From Undaria pinnatifida (lineage: Eukaryota; Sar; Phaeophyceae; Laminariales; Alariaceae), in the NCBI GenBank assembly GCA_012845835.1, contig JABAKD010000023.1:16674702-16738701 (forward strand): a DNA stretch of 64,000 nt, read 5' to 3'. A model generated the notes under the pieces. That model was not told the origin of the DNA and did not search any database. It saw only the letters and a program-made list of their open reading frames with translations. Each line of letters starts with the position of its first letter. The first letter of the stretch is position 1. This document shows positions 54,560-64,000 of the stretch, piece after piece. Position numbers and translations under genes: made by a program.

Positions 54560-55420
54560 GTATAGCCACCGTCGGTGCCGGTGCACAAGATAGCGTCGGC
54601 GAGACGGCCCCTTTCATTGCAAGCGTATTGGTGTCATCGCGTACTGACGTACTCATTGTTAACACACCGAGGACACACACAACGACTTACGCGATACATT
54701 TGGGGCAAGATATCTGCTTCACTACATGTTCTGTGCCGGTGCACAAGTTTGTTCGCTTGTTCCGCTACACATACTATGCTGGTGCATAAAGTAGCGATCG
54801 GCGGGACGTGCCTCATAGCGATGCATGCTAGTCGTATAATTGCCTGGCATACACCAACCGCGCACGTTGTGGGTACGCTTAACACTTATGGTGTGTCGTC
54901 ACACACCATCACCCTCGTCCATGCCGGTGCATGAATAGTACCCTCATTCAGGCCGGTGCATGGACAGTACCATCGTCCAGGCCAGTGCCCGGATAGTATA
55001 CAACTACTTACGCGATCAATATACCAATTATGTATGCTTCACCACACGTCTCGGCCGGTGCAAAGTTTGTGTGTTTGTTTCGCTGCTCCTTCCATGCCGG
55101 TGCATGCATTGGCGATCGGCGAGACGCGCCTCTATAGCGATGTATACTGGTCGTATTATCCTGTCGTATACACTGGCCATGCACGAAGTGATTACGTTCA
55201 ATGCTTGATGCGACATCAAGCACCAGCAAGCAGGCGTCGTTGTCGCAATAGATGCCGGTGCATAATACACACGGCACTACCCACCGCTTATGCGTAACGA
55301 TGGTGTGTCGGCGCACACCATCACCCTCGTCCATGCCGGTGCATGGATAGTACCCTCGTCTAGGCCGACGCGTGGAGAGTACCTTCGTCCAGGCCGGTGC
55401 CCGGATAGTACTCACTATAC
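54560..55420 (+). repeat. Interspersed array of CATGCCGGTGCATG-type motifs
   Basis: GCCGGTGCA (or one-base variants) occurs about a dozen times, often in the near-palindrome CATGCCGGTGCATG and in a ~34-bp unit CGTCCAGGCCGGTGCATGGA followed by TAGTACC (three tandem copies at 54,915-55,000 and again at 55,325-55,410). Blocks GCGATCGGCG(A/G)GACG and GGTGTGTCG(T/G)CACACCATCA are also repeated. No gene. Confidence 0.75.
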
Positions 55421-55566
55421 TTCCGAACTGATATTGTACCCGTCGTTGCCCCGTTCTTCTTTACCCTGTTCTGTGCCGCGTCTCTCTCCCACGCTTTCCC
55501 TCTGCGTCCAAACACTTCCCTTTTTATGAAAATAGGTCTGGAAAGCTCGACGGGCTAAAAGGGATA

Positions 55567-57602
55567 ATGACGGTCAACGACAGCGAGGGCGGGGGGTCCG
55601 TGACTTAGGCCGACCTCGCTACCTTCAAGCAAGACACGGGCAACGAATTCGCGCAGCTTCAGATCGTGCTGCAAAAGGCCATCGACGATTTGGTCGACGC
55701 CACGCGCCGACCCGTCCCCGGGGAGGGGACGAACGGCGCCGGTGGGCTCGGATCGCCGCTTGGCGGCTCCACGGCTGGGGCCTTCCAAGCGAGCCTCGGC
55801 TCCCCCGGCGCCGCTCGTCCCGATCAGCCGATTGGCGGTGGACCTGGGGGGGACGGCACGCTCGGACACGCGTGCGGGCTCGGCGGTGGCTTGGAAGGGG
55901 GAGTGCGGATATGGTGGTGCCTACGGCGGAGCTGGCGCCCCCCGCACTTCTTCTGGACCATAAAGCAGAAAAGCCGCCGGCTTGGGAGCGGGGGTTGGAT
56001 ATCGTGGTGCCCCGAATGGCGCGGGAACCACCGGCGCCCTCACCGGACACTGGGTGGGCTTGCCGTCAGCGCCCCTACCTACAGATAGGCATGTTCACCT
56101 CGCGCCCGGGGGCGGGGCTCGGCTACGGCGGCGCTTTGGGTGCGGGGCCACCGGATAGGTGGGCGGGCTCGCAGTGGACCCCAGGGACGGAGTCGGCTAC
56201 AGCGGTGTTATGAGCGGCCCCGGAGTTCCCAGTTCCACATGGACAGCCAGGCGAGCTCGCTGTGGATGGACAGCTGGGCGGGCTCGCCGTGGGCCTTGAG
56301 GGGGGGGTCGGCTACGGCGGCGTTCTGGGCGGTGCTGGAGCCCTCGGAGCCCCCTCCGGACAGTCAGTCGAGCTTGCCGTGGGCCTTGGGCGGGGTTCGG
56401 ACACAGCGGAGCTCTGGGCGGGGCCAGAGCCATCGGCGCGCCATCGGTCGCGCTCGGCTGAGCAGGCTACGACGGGCCGGATGCACCGGGGGTCGGCCGG
56501 GCGCTCCTTGGCGACGGCGGCGCTGGCCACCCCTCGACCCCGCTGGGCAAACAGATCATGGAGCAGCCCTGCGACCCGGCTGTGGCAGGTGGTCTGCGGG
56601 GGCCGTCCGGCATCTATGCAGAGGGCGGCAGTGCAAGGGTACGTGGGGGATACGGTCGACATCTCGGCGCGCGTCCACACCATGCTCGAAATCTTGGACG
56701 GCATAGATTTCTTGGCCTTCGTGCCGCGCGGTGGGGCCGGCGTCCACCTCCCGCTGTCGCAGCACCTTTGCGTTCTGGGACACGCGTTTATAACCGCCGC
56801 GACCCGCGGGTTTCCGCAGGATGCGGCGGATCTCCACGTGGCGCACGCCCGCGTGGAGGCTCTGCGCGTTGCGTTCGAATTCGGGGCTGAGATGTTAAAC
56901 TCTCTTGTAATAGAGCACTATGCTATCGCCAATAGCTGGGGGAACCGGGCCAGGCTCGCCGAATCGGTTAGGAAGGACATGTTGAAGTTTACCATGAATC
57001 TTCGCGCCGTGTCCGACATTTGCGGCCACAGCTGTGTCTACCCGCCGGCGGTTAGTGCCTTCCCAGCCATCGCGGAGCCGCATTGGCCCCGACTCGACGC
57101 CTACATGAAAAGTGGTGGGCTCATCAACGCCGACGTCCTCCAATCTGCTGTCGCCGTCGCCCCCGGCCCCGCCATAGCGGCCGGCATTGCGGACGGCGAG
57201 TGCCGCCAGTGGTCGCGGAACGGAAGGTGGCGTTTTGGGGACACTTACATCTTCAAGCACGTCGGCCCCGCTCAAGCTGGGGAGAATGGCGCTAAGCGGG
57301 CGGCGGGGGGTCGGCCAATGGCTGTACTGCCGCTGCGGATGCCCCGGCCGAGAAGGCCAAAGGCAAGGAAGCGGCGACAGCGTGAGGCGGTGGTTCCGGG
57401 CAGCAGCGGCGGGAGCTCCGGCAGCGGGGGCGGGAGTTCCGGCAGCGATGGCGGTGGCAGCGGGAGCGGGGCGTCGGGCGTGGGGGTCTCCATTCGCTCC
57501 ACAGCGGCCAAAGCAAAAAATAGGGGGGCGGGCCACGTCCCGTGGGGTCGAGGCCTATCAGAGGGTGTACGGAAGTGGCAGCGCAAGATGCACAGCTTCT
57601 AA
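55567..57602 (+). pseudogene. Gag-like protein of the plus-strand retroelement
   Basis: Starts at ATG 55,567 (TVNDSEGGGSVT) but meets TAG at 55,606-55,608, then continues with LATFKQDTGNEFAQLQIVLQ and KAIDDLVDATRRP, a short coiled coil. A Gly-rich region of ~90-bp tandem units follows (GLEGGVGYGGVLGGAGALGA), split between frames by indels. The longest frame (56,262-57,602) then gives a conserved globular part (VHTMLEILDGIDFLAFVPRG..., FPQDAADLHVAHARVEALRV..., YAIANSWGNRARLAESVRKD), a basic stretch (RPRRPKARKRRQRE) and a Gly/Ser-rich tail. No zinc knuckle is present. Position before RT and the basic tail suggest gag; the family is not recognised. Confidence 0.55.
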
Positions 57603-59099
57603 CTTCCGGATCGGCGTGTATTGGGGGCCCAGGTATGACAAGTTTAACCCCTGTGTGTCGATGTTGCGCGACATGCCCCGTGTCGCATCGCATGGCAGGG
57701 CATTCCGAGTGGAGTTCTTGGACCAAGTGGCCCAGCGGTATGTACAGTACTCTGACGCGAGTGGTAGCGGTTTCGGATGCGTGCGGGCCATCGAGGCAAC
57801 CCTGGGTGTACCGCGTGTGAAGCAACTAGGATTCGTTTTTGGTTCGGGAGAACGTTTTTTCTGACGTTGAGCAGTTGGCGGCTATCGCAGAACACGGTGC
57901 CCCCGTGCACGTTGAAGGGGACACGGATATCGGCGCGGCATTGGCATATTCCAACTAAAGCAGTGCAGCCCCACACTCTGACGGCATCCTCGCTAAGATC
58001 TTTGACGACGTACGGTTTGGACGGGCAGTATTTTTTCCCCGTAGCAAAGCGCACACCATCCCTGATCTGCGGCTGTCTCCGTTGGGCATGGTAGTGTCGC
58101 CGTGGAAAACGCGGATAATCCACGACCTGACGTTCTCGGTGTCTCCGCGCACACACAGCGTCAACGCCGACACCGATTTCGAACAAGCGCCCACTGTAGT
58201 GTTGGGTCGCGTGTTACGAGACGTTATTTGGCGCATTCTGTACTTTCTCCGACGATTCGGGCCGCGCGCACGTATCGTGTTAGGTAAGATAGATGTCACG
58301 AAGGCGTTCCGTCAGGTCAGTGTGCAGTGGGGTGGGGCGCCCGTGTTCACAGTTTTCATGAATGGGTCGTGGCCGACCGTAGGTTGCAGTTTGGGTGGCG
58401 TAGTTCTCGGGGGTTCTTTTGTTTGTTTTCGGCAGCCCTCGAACATTTTTATCGACACACGTCGTACTACGACGCCGTGGGGATGGAACAAGGGCGTACC
58501 GCGACGCAGCATGTCGCTGTCACCCCGCTGAGAGCAGATGATCGACCGGCCGCGTTGCCTCCTAATTGTCGCGCCCCCCGCGGACAAGGAGGGGGGAGGA
58601 GGAGCGAATTGTTTTTTTTCGATACTACGTAGATGACGGGATTTTGGTGGAGGTACAATAGTGGCCCGATGCTCGGCACTGCCGACACGCGTCCGCGTGT
58701 CTAGCGTCGAACCATTACCGAGTCTTTGGGGAGAGATCCTCGAGGGATCCCACCCTTTCGTCCCCTCATGAGATTTCACAATGGAATACCGGGTTGTGCG
58801 TGCTTGGATGGGCCATCGATACGGTGGCAATGACAACTTCCGTTTCCCGCGCAAGGCTGGAGCAACCCCGCGATACGCCAAGCGATTGGCCCTCCCACCG
58901 CGAACTTGCGTCCGGGAAAGAGTTTTGCTCTCTGACCGGTCGGCTGCTGCACTTGTATGAGGTAGTGCGGGTAGGGAAAATATTTTGTTCGAAGCATTCT
59001 TACCAACGTAGCCTTGCGCCCCGTTCGCGCATGGGACGCGAAGTTCCACGTAGCGCACACGAGCGCCGCGTCGTCCCCACGCATCCGTTTGGCTCCTGA
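57603..59099 (+). pseudogene. Reverse transcriptase of the plus-strand retroelement
   Basis: An N-terminal linker (NFRIGVYWGPRYDKFNPCVS, then VQYSDASGSGFGCVRAIEAT) leads, after a frame change at about 57,850, to RLSPLGMVVSPWKTRIIHDL, then KIDVTKAFRQVSV (motif A). In a second frame follows VVADRRLQFGWRSSRGFFCL (motif B region), and in a third YYVDDGILVEVQ (motif C, 58,622-58,657), ended by TAG at 58,658. The thumb/connection (LCVLGWAIDTVAMTTSVSRA...LTGRLLHLYEVVRVGKIF) continues from about 58,780. Motif C keeps the catalytic YVDD. At least one stop and three frame changes make it non-functional. Confidence 0.8.
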
Positions 59100-59130
59100 G
59101 TTCCACGCAGACGTGTCATTTTGACGTCTG

Positions 59131-59688
59131 TTGGTGACAGGAGGGTTAGGGTCCCCGGCGTATCATTTCTCCGCCCCGTTGTACCGTAGTTACACGCAGC
59201 TGCCCGCGTTTTGCTTGTGGTCGGACGCCTCCGGCGACGCCATTGGGGGTTATATTGTGGGGCCTGAGCCCGGACTAGGTGCGTGGTGGCGCTTTGACTT
59301 TGACGACGATGTGCGCGAGCGGCTGCGGGCAACGATCCGGGACTGGAACGATCTGTCGATTGACGTGCTCGAGTTGTTGGACATGGTGGTAACGGCGTTG
59401 ATAATCGTCACGCAGTCGAACCTACGGCCTAGTTACGCACGGGATATTATTATACGGCGAGGGGATAGCACGTCCGCCGATCAATGGGTTTCCGAATGCA
59501 AGCGGGGGGGCGAACCCCGATCCGGGGCGCTCGTGCGTCTTTTAGGATGTCTGGAGGTAAATAGCGGGTGGTGTTTCGACGCGTTACACGTTGCTGGGGT
59601 GGAGAACACCATCGCTGATGGCATTTCCCTATGGAACCCGAAGGCTATCGACGGCAACCTCCACGCATTCCGGCCCGACGTTGCTTGA
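59131..59688 (+). pseudogene. RNase H domain of the plus-strand retroelement
   Basis: One open frame of 185 codons: FCLWSDASGDAIGGYIVGPE (first Asp), LSIDVLELLDMVVTALI (Glu), IIIRRGDSTSADQWVSECKR (Asp) and FDALHVAGVENTIADGISLW (final Asp). All four acidic positions of retroelement RNase H can be read. The sequence after it (59,688-59,940) carries only the short stretch DADKVQALLEFVAWCAPQEA in a different frame. It would be separated from the RT by a stop and frame changes. Confidence 0.78.
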
Positions 59689-59940
59689 CACCGGCTGTAC
59701 TAGGCACAGGGGACGTGACGATATTCTCAGGAGTGTTGGCAGCCAGCTCATCCGCCAGTCGGTTGCGCCTTCGTCTCAATGAGTTTGTACGTCGGGTTTC
59801 CGGTCTTGGACCGCTTTTCGGGGTTTGATAGGGGACGCTGAGTATTTTGACACGTCAGTTTCCGATGCAGATAAGGTTCAGGCGTTGCTCGAGTTCGTAG
59901 CGTGGTGCGCACCCCAAGAGGCTCAGCTGGTTTAGAGGCT

Positions 59941-60691
59941 ATCATGTAGTTTGTCGTGGATTCAGCCTGGATCAGTTGCAGGATTCAGTATAAATCGAGT
60001 GCGAGATCGCTGCAAGTCGATTCTGGAAGCAGCGAAAAAACACGTCTCAATAATATTAAATAATTAGCAGCAAGGAGCATAAAAAAGAGGATGCAACATA
60101 TAGCAAGACACCAACACAAAACCCGCTTCCAGTTGGCCGACAAAGGACCCAAACAGCAGCAGCGCAGACAAGCACCACAGCGACAGCACGCCTTTCTCAC
60201 CTCCTCTACTGCTACAACGAGTCTGGGACGAACGCAGCGACCCCCCGATACCGTGACAAATGCAACTGTTCCCGTAAATACCATATACGATATTGGCTTG
60301 GCGCAGTTGAATAAGAAAAATAAGGCGCGCGAAGCGCGCCGATTTAGGCGCTTGTCTAATACAGAAAACACGTATGTCTGTCTGTCCGCCTGTCATCATG
60401 GTCTCGGCACTCAGAGCGTTTCAGCCCCGTCCTGCCGTATGGGTAGGGAGGGTGGGTGGCACAACCAAAAAAGCACAGGGTCTTGTGCCGCGCCGACCAT
60501 GGCCGTGGCGTGCTGAGCATTCCCGACAACCCCAAGGCAGTCCTGACAATCACCAAGCCAGCCTTGCTCCTGAAGTACAAATTTGAACCAAGATTCTGCT
60601 TGCTTATGGGCCTATCAAATACCTGCCAGACACCGCGTGCTTTTCTAAGAGGTTGGTGCTCAAGAGGAAAATTCCAGCCGTAGAGCCACCG
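59941..60691. other. Non-coding interval after the retroelement
   Basis: No gene recognised. A 141-codon plus-strand frame (60,091-60,516) is Gln/Arg/Thr-rich and without domains. A perfect hairpin GGCGCGC-GAA-GCGCGCC lies at 60,324-60,340. Confidence 0.4.
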
Positions 60692-61118
60692 AGGTTCCAC
60701 CGCAATCGGGGAGGGTAGGGTCCCCTTTTCAGTTCAGGAATATTTCCATATTTCTACAACTCCGACCAACCGGAGACGAAAACAGTGATCCCCCGGGTCG
60801 ATACCGCCCCGCAAGGTGCGGAAACCCTACCTCCATTGGCTGATCGCTGATTGGCCGGGGCACATAGATCCAGCAAGCGGGGAGAGTTGGCCCCGGTCGA
60901 ACGGCGAGGTACCGCGGCACCCGGGAAGGATAAGGCCCCATCCCCGCATCATAAATCCTGCTATAAGTTTACAAACTTAACAATCTAGGGACGAAAACGG
61001 CGATCCCCCGGGTCGATACCTCCCAGCACGGTTTGGAAACCCCACCCCCGTCGGCTGCTGCCAGCTTGCTGCGAGAGTTGCCCCTCGAGACAACGCTGAG
61101 GTTCCGCGCGCGCGGGGA
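60692..61118 (+). repeat. Satellite-like tandem repeat (cluster 2)
   Basis: Same family as 3,428-4,020, same strand. Two main units (from about 60,708 and 60,918), with GGGAGGGTAGGGTCCC-like starts, GATCCCCCGGGTCGATACC centres and CTGATCGCTGATTGGCCGGG near the end of the first. Confidence 0.78.
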
Positions 61119-61351
61119 GGGTAAGATATGTTTATTGTGCTTTCTTAGTCGATGACAATGGGGACAGGTGTTCCAATGACAGATTAGCGTCGTCGTATCG
61201 CGATGCCGGGGTGGCGGAGATCGGTCCCGCCTATTTCCCCGTGTTTCCTTTTCTCCGGGACGCACTCCCCTTGGTACTCGAGAGAAGTTGAGCATTACAT
61301 GTGGTACTCGAGAGGAGCTGAATTATATTATACAAATAAAAATAAACTTCA

Positions 61352-61551
61352 GTTATTGAAGATTTCGTCGAAGCTCATATTTGCAAGCTGTGTGTGCTAC
61401 TCCGATCGCGCGTATTACTGGGTGTGTGTCCTCATTAAGGATTTAGGTCGGCGACTCCCCTTAGAAGTACAGTGTAGCCTGTACCAGAGTCAACAGGGTG
61501 ATGTTAATCAATCTGTTCGCCGAAACTATAAAACCAGCTTTTGAGGGGGAC
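61352..61551 (-). repeat. ~200-bp inverted repeat, right arm
   Basis: Reverse-complement partner of 50,284-50,487 (see there). Confidence 0.8.
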
Positions 61552-61700
61552 AAAATATGACGTCTGTGGAAGGAATGCATCAGTTTAGCACGTATGTCCT
61601 CTAAGTCGTCTAATTGGTGAGGGGAGTATATATACACGCTTTACTTGCCTACCCACTGGGTTTCCACCACCCTAGCTATTGCCTGTGCAGTGGTGATGCC

Positions 61701-62740
61701 CTGTGACGCTCCCAGGACTCAGAAAACACGACTAATCGATAACTACTTCGACCTGATCGGAGCTTTCAATCATCGGATTGCAGACACTCTCCCGGGAGGG
61801 GAGAGAGCTTGAGATATCGAGTCGAGGCATAATGCCACATGGCCAGGGCGGTGTCGTTGGGGGACTGGTGGAGAGTTTTAAACGAGCGAAAATGCAGAAG
61901 CTGGAAGAGCTTCTCGCAAGACAGACCCGATTCAAGAGATATATCGAAGGTGGTTTTTGTTACGGTTATCGAACCCTTGACCAGATTGATGCGGGATGGG
62001 ATCTGTTCTACAGACTCCAAAACCAGATGGGCGAATTGGCACTGGTGGGAGTACCCGGAGAGAGAGTCGAGACAGCAGCTGCGCCTCTGGAACCTGTGGT
62101 TGGGTTTGGAGGATTGCTTGGAGGAGTACAGAGTGGAGTGGCTGCTGATGAACCTCTGGAGCTCTAGGTTGGGGATGGAGGATCGTATGGAGGTGCTAGC
62201 GGCGTGAGACAAGCTGCTTTGGATACCGAGATTCAAGAAAGCGCTACGGAGGTTGGCCCAGTTTCAAGCTCAGCGTCAAGCAATTGCAGCCTCCGCGACA
62301 GCCACAGCAGCTACACGAAAAGTCGAGGAACGCTCCGTTCCACCCCCTGCTAAACCTGCTGTGACAGAGTATGTGCTTCTCCAAGGAGCGAGCGGCGAGA
62401 CATCTGCTGCACCTCTGGAAAAGTTGGCTGAGACGGAGGGCAAAGGCATGGTTGATGGGGAAAGAGAGATGGTGGAGTTTGAGACGAGAGCGGAGGAGCA
62501 GAGAGAGCAGGAGGAGCAATGGCCGCTGCCACCGTAGCAGCACCAGCAACAGCGGCAGCAGCTGCAGTCACCGGAGGCACCACCCCTGCTTGGCCGCCGC
62601 CCGCCCCCGCTGGATTCGAGAACGATTATTCTGACGGCGGGGGGAGGCGTGTGGGGGGAAAGGGATGGCTCGACGGTTGTGAAACTGAACTACAAGCCGT
62701 ATCTATCGTGCTCCTTGGGAGCGTGGGCTGCTGAGCCCAT
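61701..62740 (+). pseudogene. Decayed coding region of unknown family
   Basis: ATG at 61,701 opens MPCDAPRTQKTRLIDNYFDL then IGAFNHRIADTLPGGERA before a TGA. A second frame (61,778-62,167) reads LVESFKRAKMQKLEELLARQ and TLDQIDAGWDLFYRLQNQMG. A third (61,839-62,537) is open through one TGA (62,205) and ends in an Ala/Glu-rich stretch (EMVEFETRAEEQREQEEQWP). Coiled-coil-like composition and overlapping broken frames suggest a dead retroelement gag or similar. No family motif was recognised. Confidence 0.32.
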
Positions 62741-64000
62741 TGACGTCTGAGCCAGCGCTGGAATCGGCACAAGGTGGCTGGTTACGGTGGGCGACGCTGG
62801 GAGTCACGGACACCCAGCCGGAGAACCCTTTAAGCCTTCAGGACCCGACTTGGCAACAAACAGGTCATGTAGATTGTCCGTTCCGTCTTGGCTTTGTCTT
62901 CATTTTTGAGTAGTACAGTAGGTACCATGGTGTAGTGCAGCGGTTTTGGTTTATGAAGACGCTAAACGAACTGAGGAGACATATTGCTAAGACTACAGCA
63001 GCATTGTTGATTGACATAGCAATGACTTGTTATTATTTGCGGTTAATCCTTTGTTATTCACGTGGAATGGTAGCTAGGGCAGAGGGCTCTGTACGGTAAA
63101 CGCTTGTGCCTGTCCCCGTGCCCCTTCCTGCCACCCCCCGGCCACTGTGCTTGTGTGATAGCTCTACTAATCAAGCGGTAACTACAAAAATGCTGGATAT
63201 CCGAAATGATGAATGATGCCTGATGTTAGTCGTACATAGCGCTGGCTTGTGATGCTGAATTTTCTGTCGTATGTACGACAGTTTGTTATTTTGGTTCATT
63301 TTCAATCAACCATTTTCCCTCACGCGCCATAGAGGTAAATAATTCGTCATCTCCGAAAATATTCTTTTATTTCGGTCGTGCGCCGCATTTTCCTAATAAA
63401 TACCTGGTACGGAATACGTGATATTTTCATTTTCTTGGTTGTCCTATAACTTCCAGAATAGTTGTTTGTCAACCCCACGGGAATCTAGTTTAATGCGGTA
63501 ATGTCCACCTGGATTGACCGCACGAAGATAAGAAACCGGTAGTAAGGAAATACGGTATTACTCACATGTTTCAAGGCAATATGACGGTGAAAGTGCGTTT
63601 GTGTTCTTTTCGTTAAACTGAGGGTTCCACCATGATGTGCTTTCATTAATATCGCAATGAGGTTGACACACGTTGCTGGGCGCCGATGGATGAGGATTAT
63701 ATTCAAGTCCCTTCGCCCCCTCAATCCCCCGCCCTTCTCATGCGTGTGTGCAGCGTGCAATGTGCGATATCTGTACGCCTTACAGAATCGGTACCGGTAT
63801 GCCGTACAAAATCGAATAAGCAGGCGGGGATATGGTAGATATACTTACATAATCCACAGGTGCTCAAGAATTATGTATGTACGTAGTGTACGAGCAGTTT
63901 GAGTCCAGATGAAAATGGCCAACATTCCTGCGGTTGTTATGGAGTTTACCTGATACCACATTATATAAACGCGTTTTTAGTCAAGTTTGCCAAATAGTGC
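62741..64000. other. Non-coding interval to window end
   Basis: No gene seen. TACCTGGTA palindrome at 63,401-63,409; GTAGTGCAGCGG at 62,932 repeats a block from 43,962. Confidence 0.4.

Larger units (their letters stand above)
55567..59940 (+). mobile_element. Second retroelement: gag, RT and RNase H, decayed
   Basis: A plus-strand series of frames: gag-like (55,567-57,602), linker and RT (57,603-59,100) and RNase H (59,131-59,688), with in-frame stops and at least four frame changes. No integrase or recombinase domain was identified after RNase H; a short open tail ends at about 59,935. RT wording (LSPLGMVVSPWKTRIIHDLT, LQFGWRSSRGFFCLFSAALE) is that of an element group common in oomycetes and other stramenopiles and unlike the minus-strand element, so these are two separate families. 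Confidence 0.75.

Noticed and set aside
55742-56706. Several long overlapping plus- and minus-strand frames in the gag region
   Set aside because: GC-rich repeats keep all frames open; only the frame series with the conserved gag-like block is retained.
50284-61551. Maverick/Polinton interpretation of the 10.9-kb inverted-repeat segment
   Set aside because: No polymerase B, packaging ATPase, capsid or integrase genes are present between the arms.

Overview
This is an intron-containing eukaryotic window with low gene density and a very high load of transposable elements. The spliced gene pieces, the two retroelement families with split polyproteins, the many CAG/CTG and GTAC-rich microsatellites and the moderate GC content fit a stramenopile, most likely a brown alga of the Ectocarpus type. 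That assignment is an inference from style, not from a marker gene. No bacterial operon, rRNA or ordinary tRNA gene was seen.

Layout. 0-5.9 kb: a decayed gag-like fragment, then several tandem-repeat families. 5.9-11.6 kb (minus strand): a frameshifted tyrosine-recombinase (DIRS/Ngaro-type) retrotransposon with gag, reverse transcriptase, RNase H, a degenerate methyltransferase-like block and a catalytically damaged tyrosine recombinase. 11.6-26.1 kb: a nested cluster of three long non-coding repeat families, called here alpha, beta and gamma, in both orientations. It contains a 105-bp TA-flanked MITE, a tRNA-like SINE and a solo LTR with a perfect 5-bp target duplication. A two-exon gene (13,972-15,278) lies inside this cluster. 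26.3-27.05 kb: a 701-bp element with terminal inverted repeats. 27.1-29.6 kb: a four-exon gene of unknown family with a zinc-finger-like exon. 30.1-35.8 kb: a tandemly duplicated 1.6-kb unit (delta) carrying a 29-30-bp minisatellite; its second copy is interrupted by a hAT transposon (33,034-35,481, 8-bp target duplication, 17-bp inverted repeats) that keeps only the BED-finger and N-terminal part of its transposase. 35.8-40.2 kb: a second gamma-alpha-beta-gamma block. 40.8-42.6 kb: a minus-strand gene fragment of unknown family and the first two exons of a MEMO1-like gene. 42.6-55.5 kb: essentially non-coding, with dispersed, inverted and C-rich repeats. 55.5-59.95 kb (plus strand): a second decayed retroelement (glycine-rich gag, RT, RNase H). 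60-64 kb: a second cluster of the satellite seen at 3.4 kb, one decayed ORF region and non-coding sequence.

How it fits together: almost everything long and open is transposon-derived and broken by frameshifts or stops. The credible host-like genes are the MEMO1-like exons, the two-exon gene at 14-15.3 kb and the four-exon gene at 27-29.6 kb. The most unusual signal is the alpha/beta/gamma/delta repeat system. Two of its families end in a GC-rich hairpin followed by a similar short 3' signature, a possible rolling-circle or otherwise undescribed non-autonomous mobile element.
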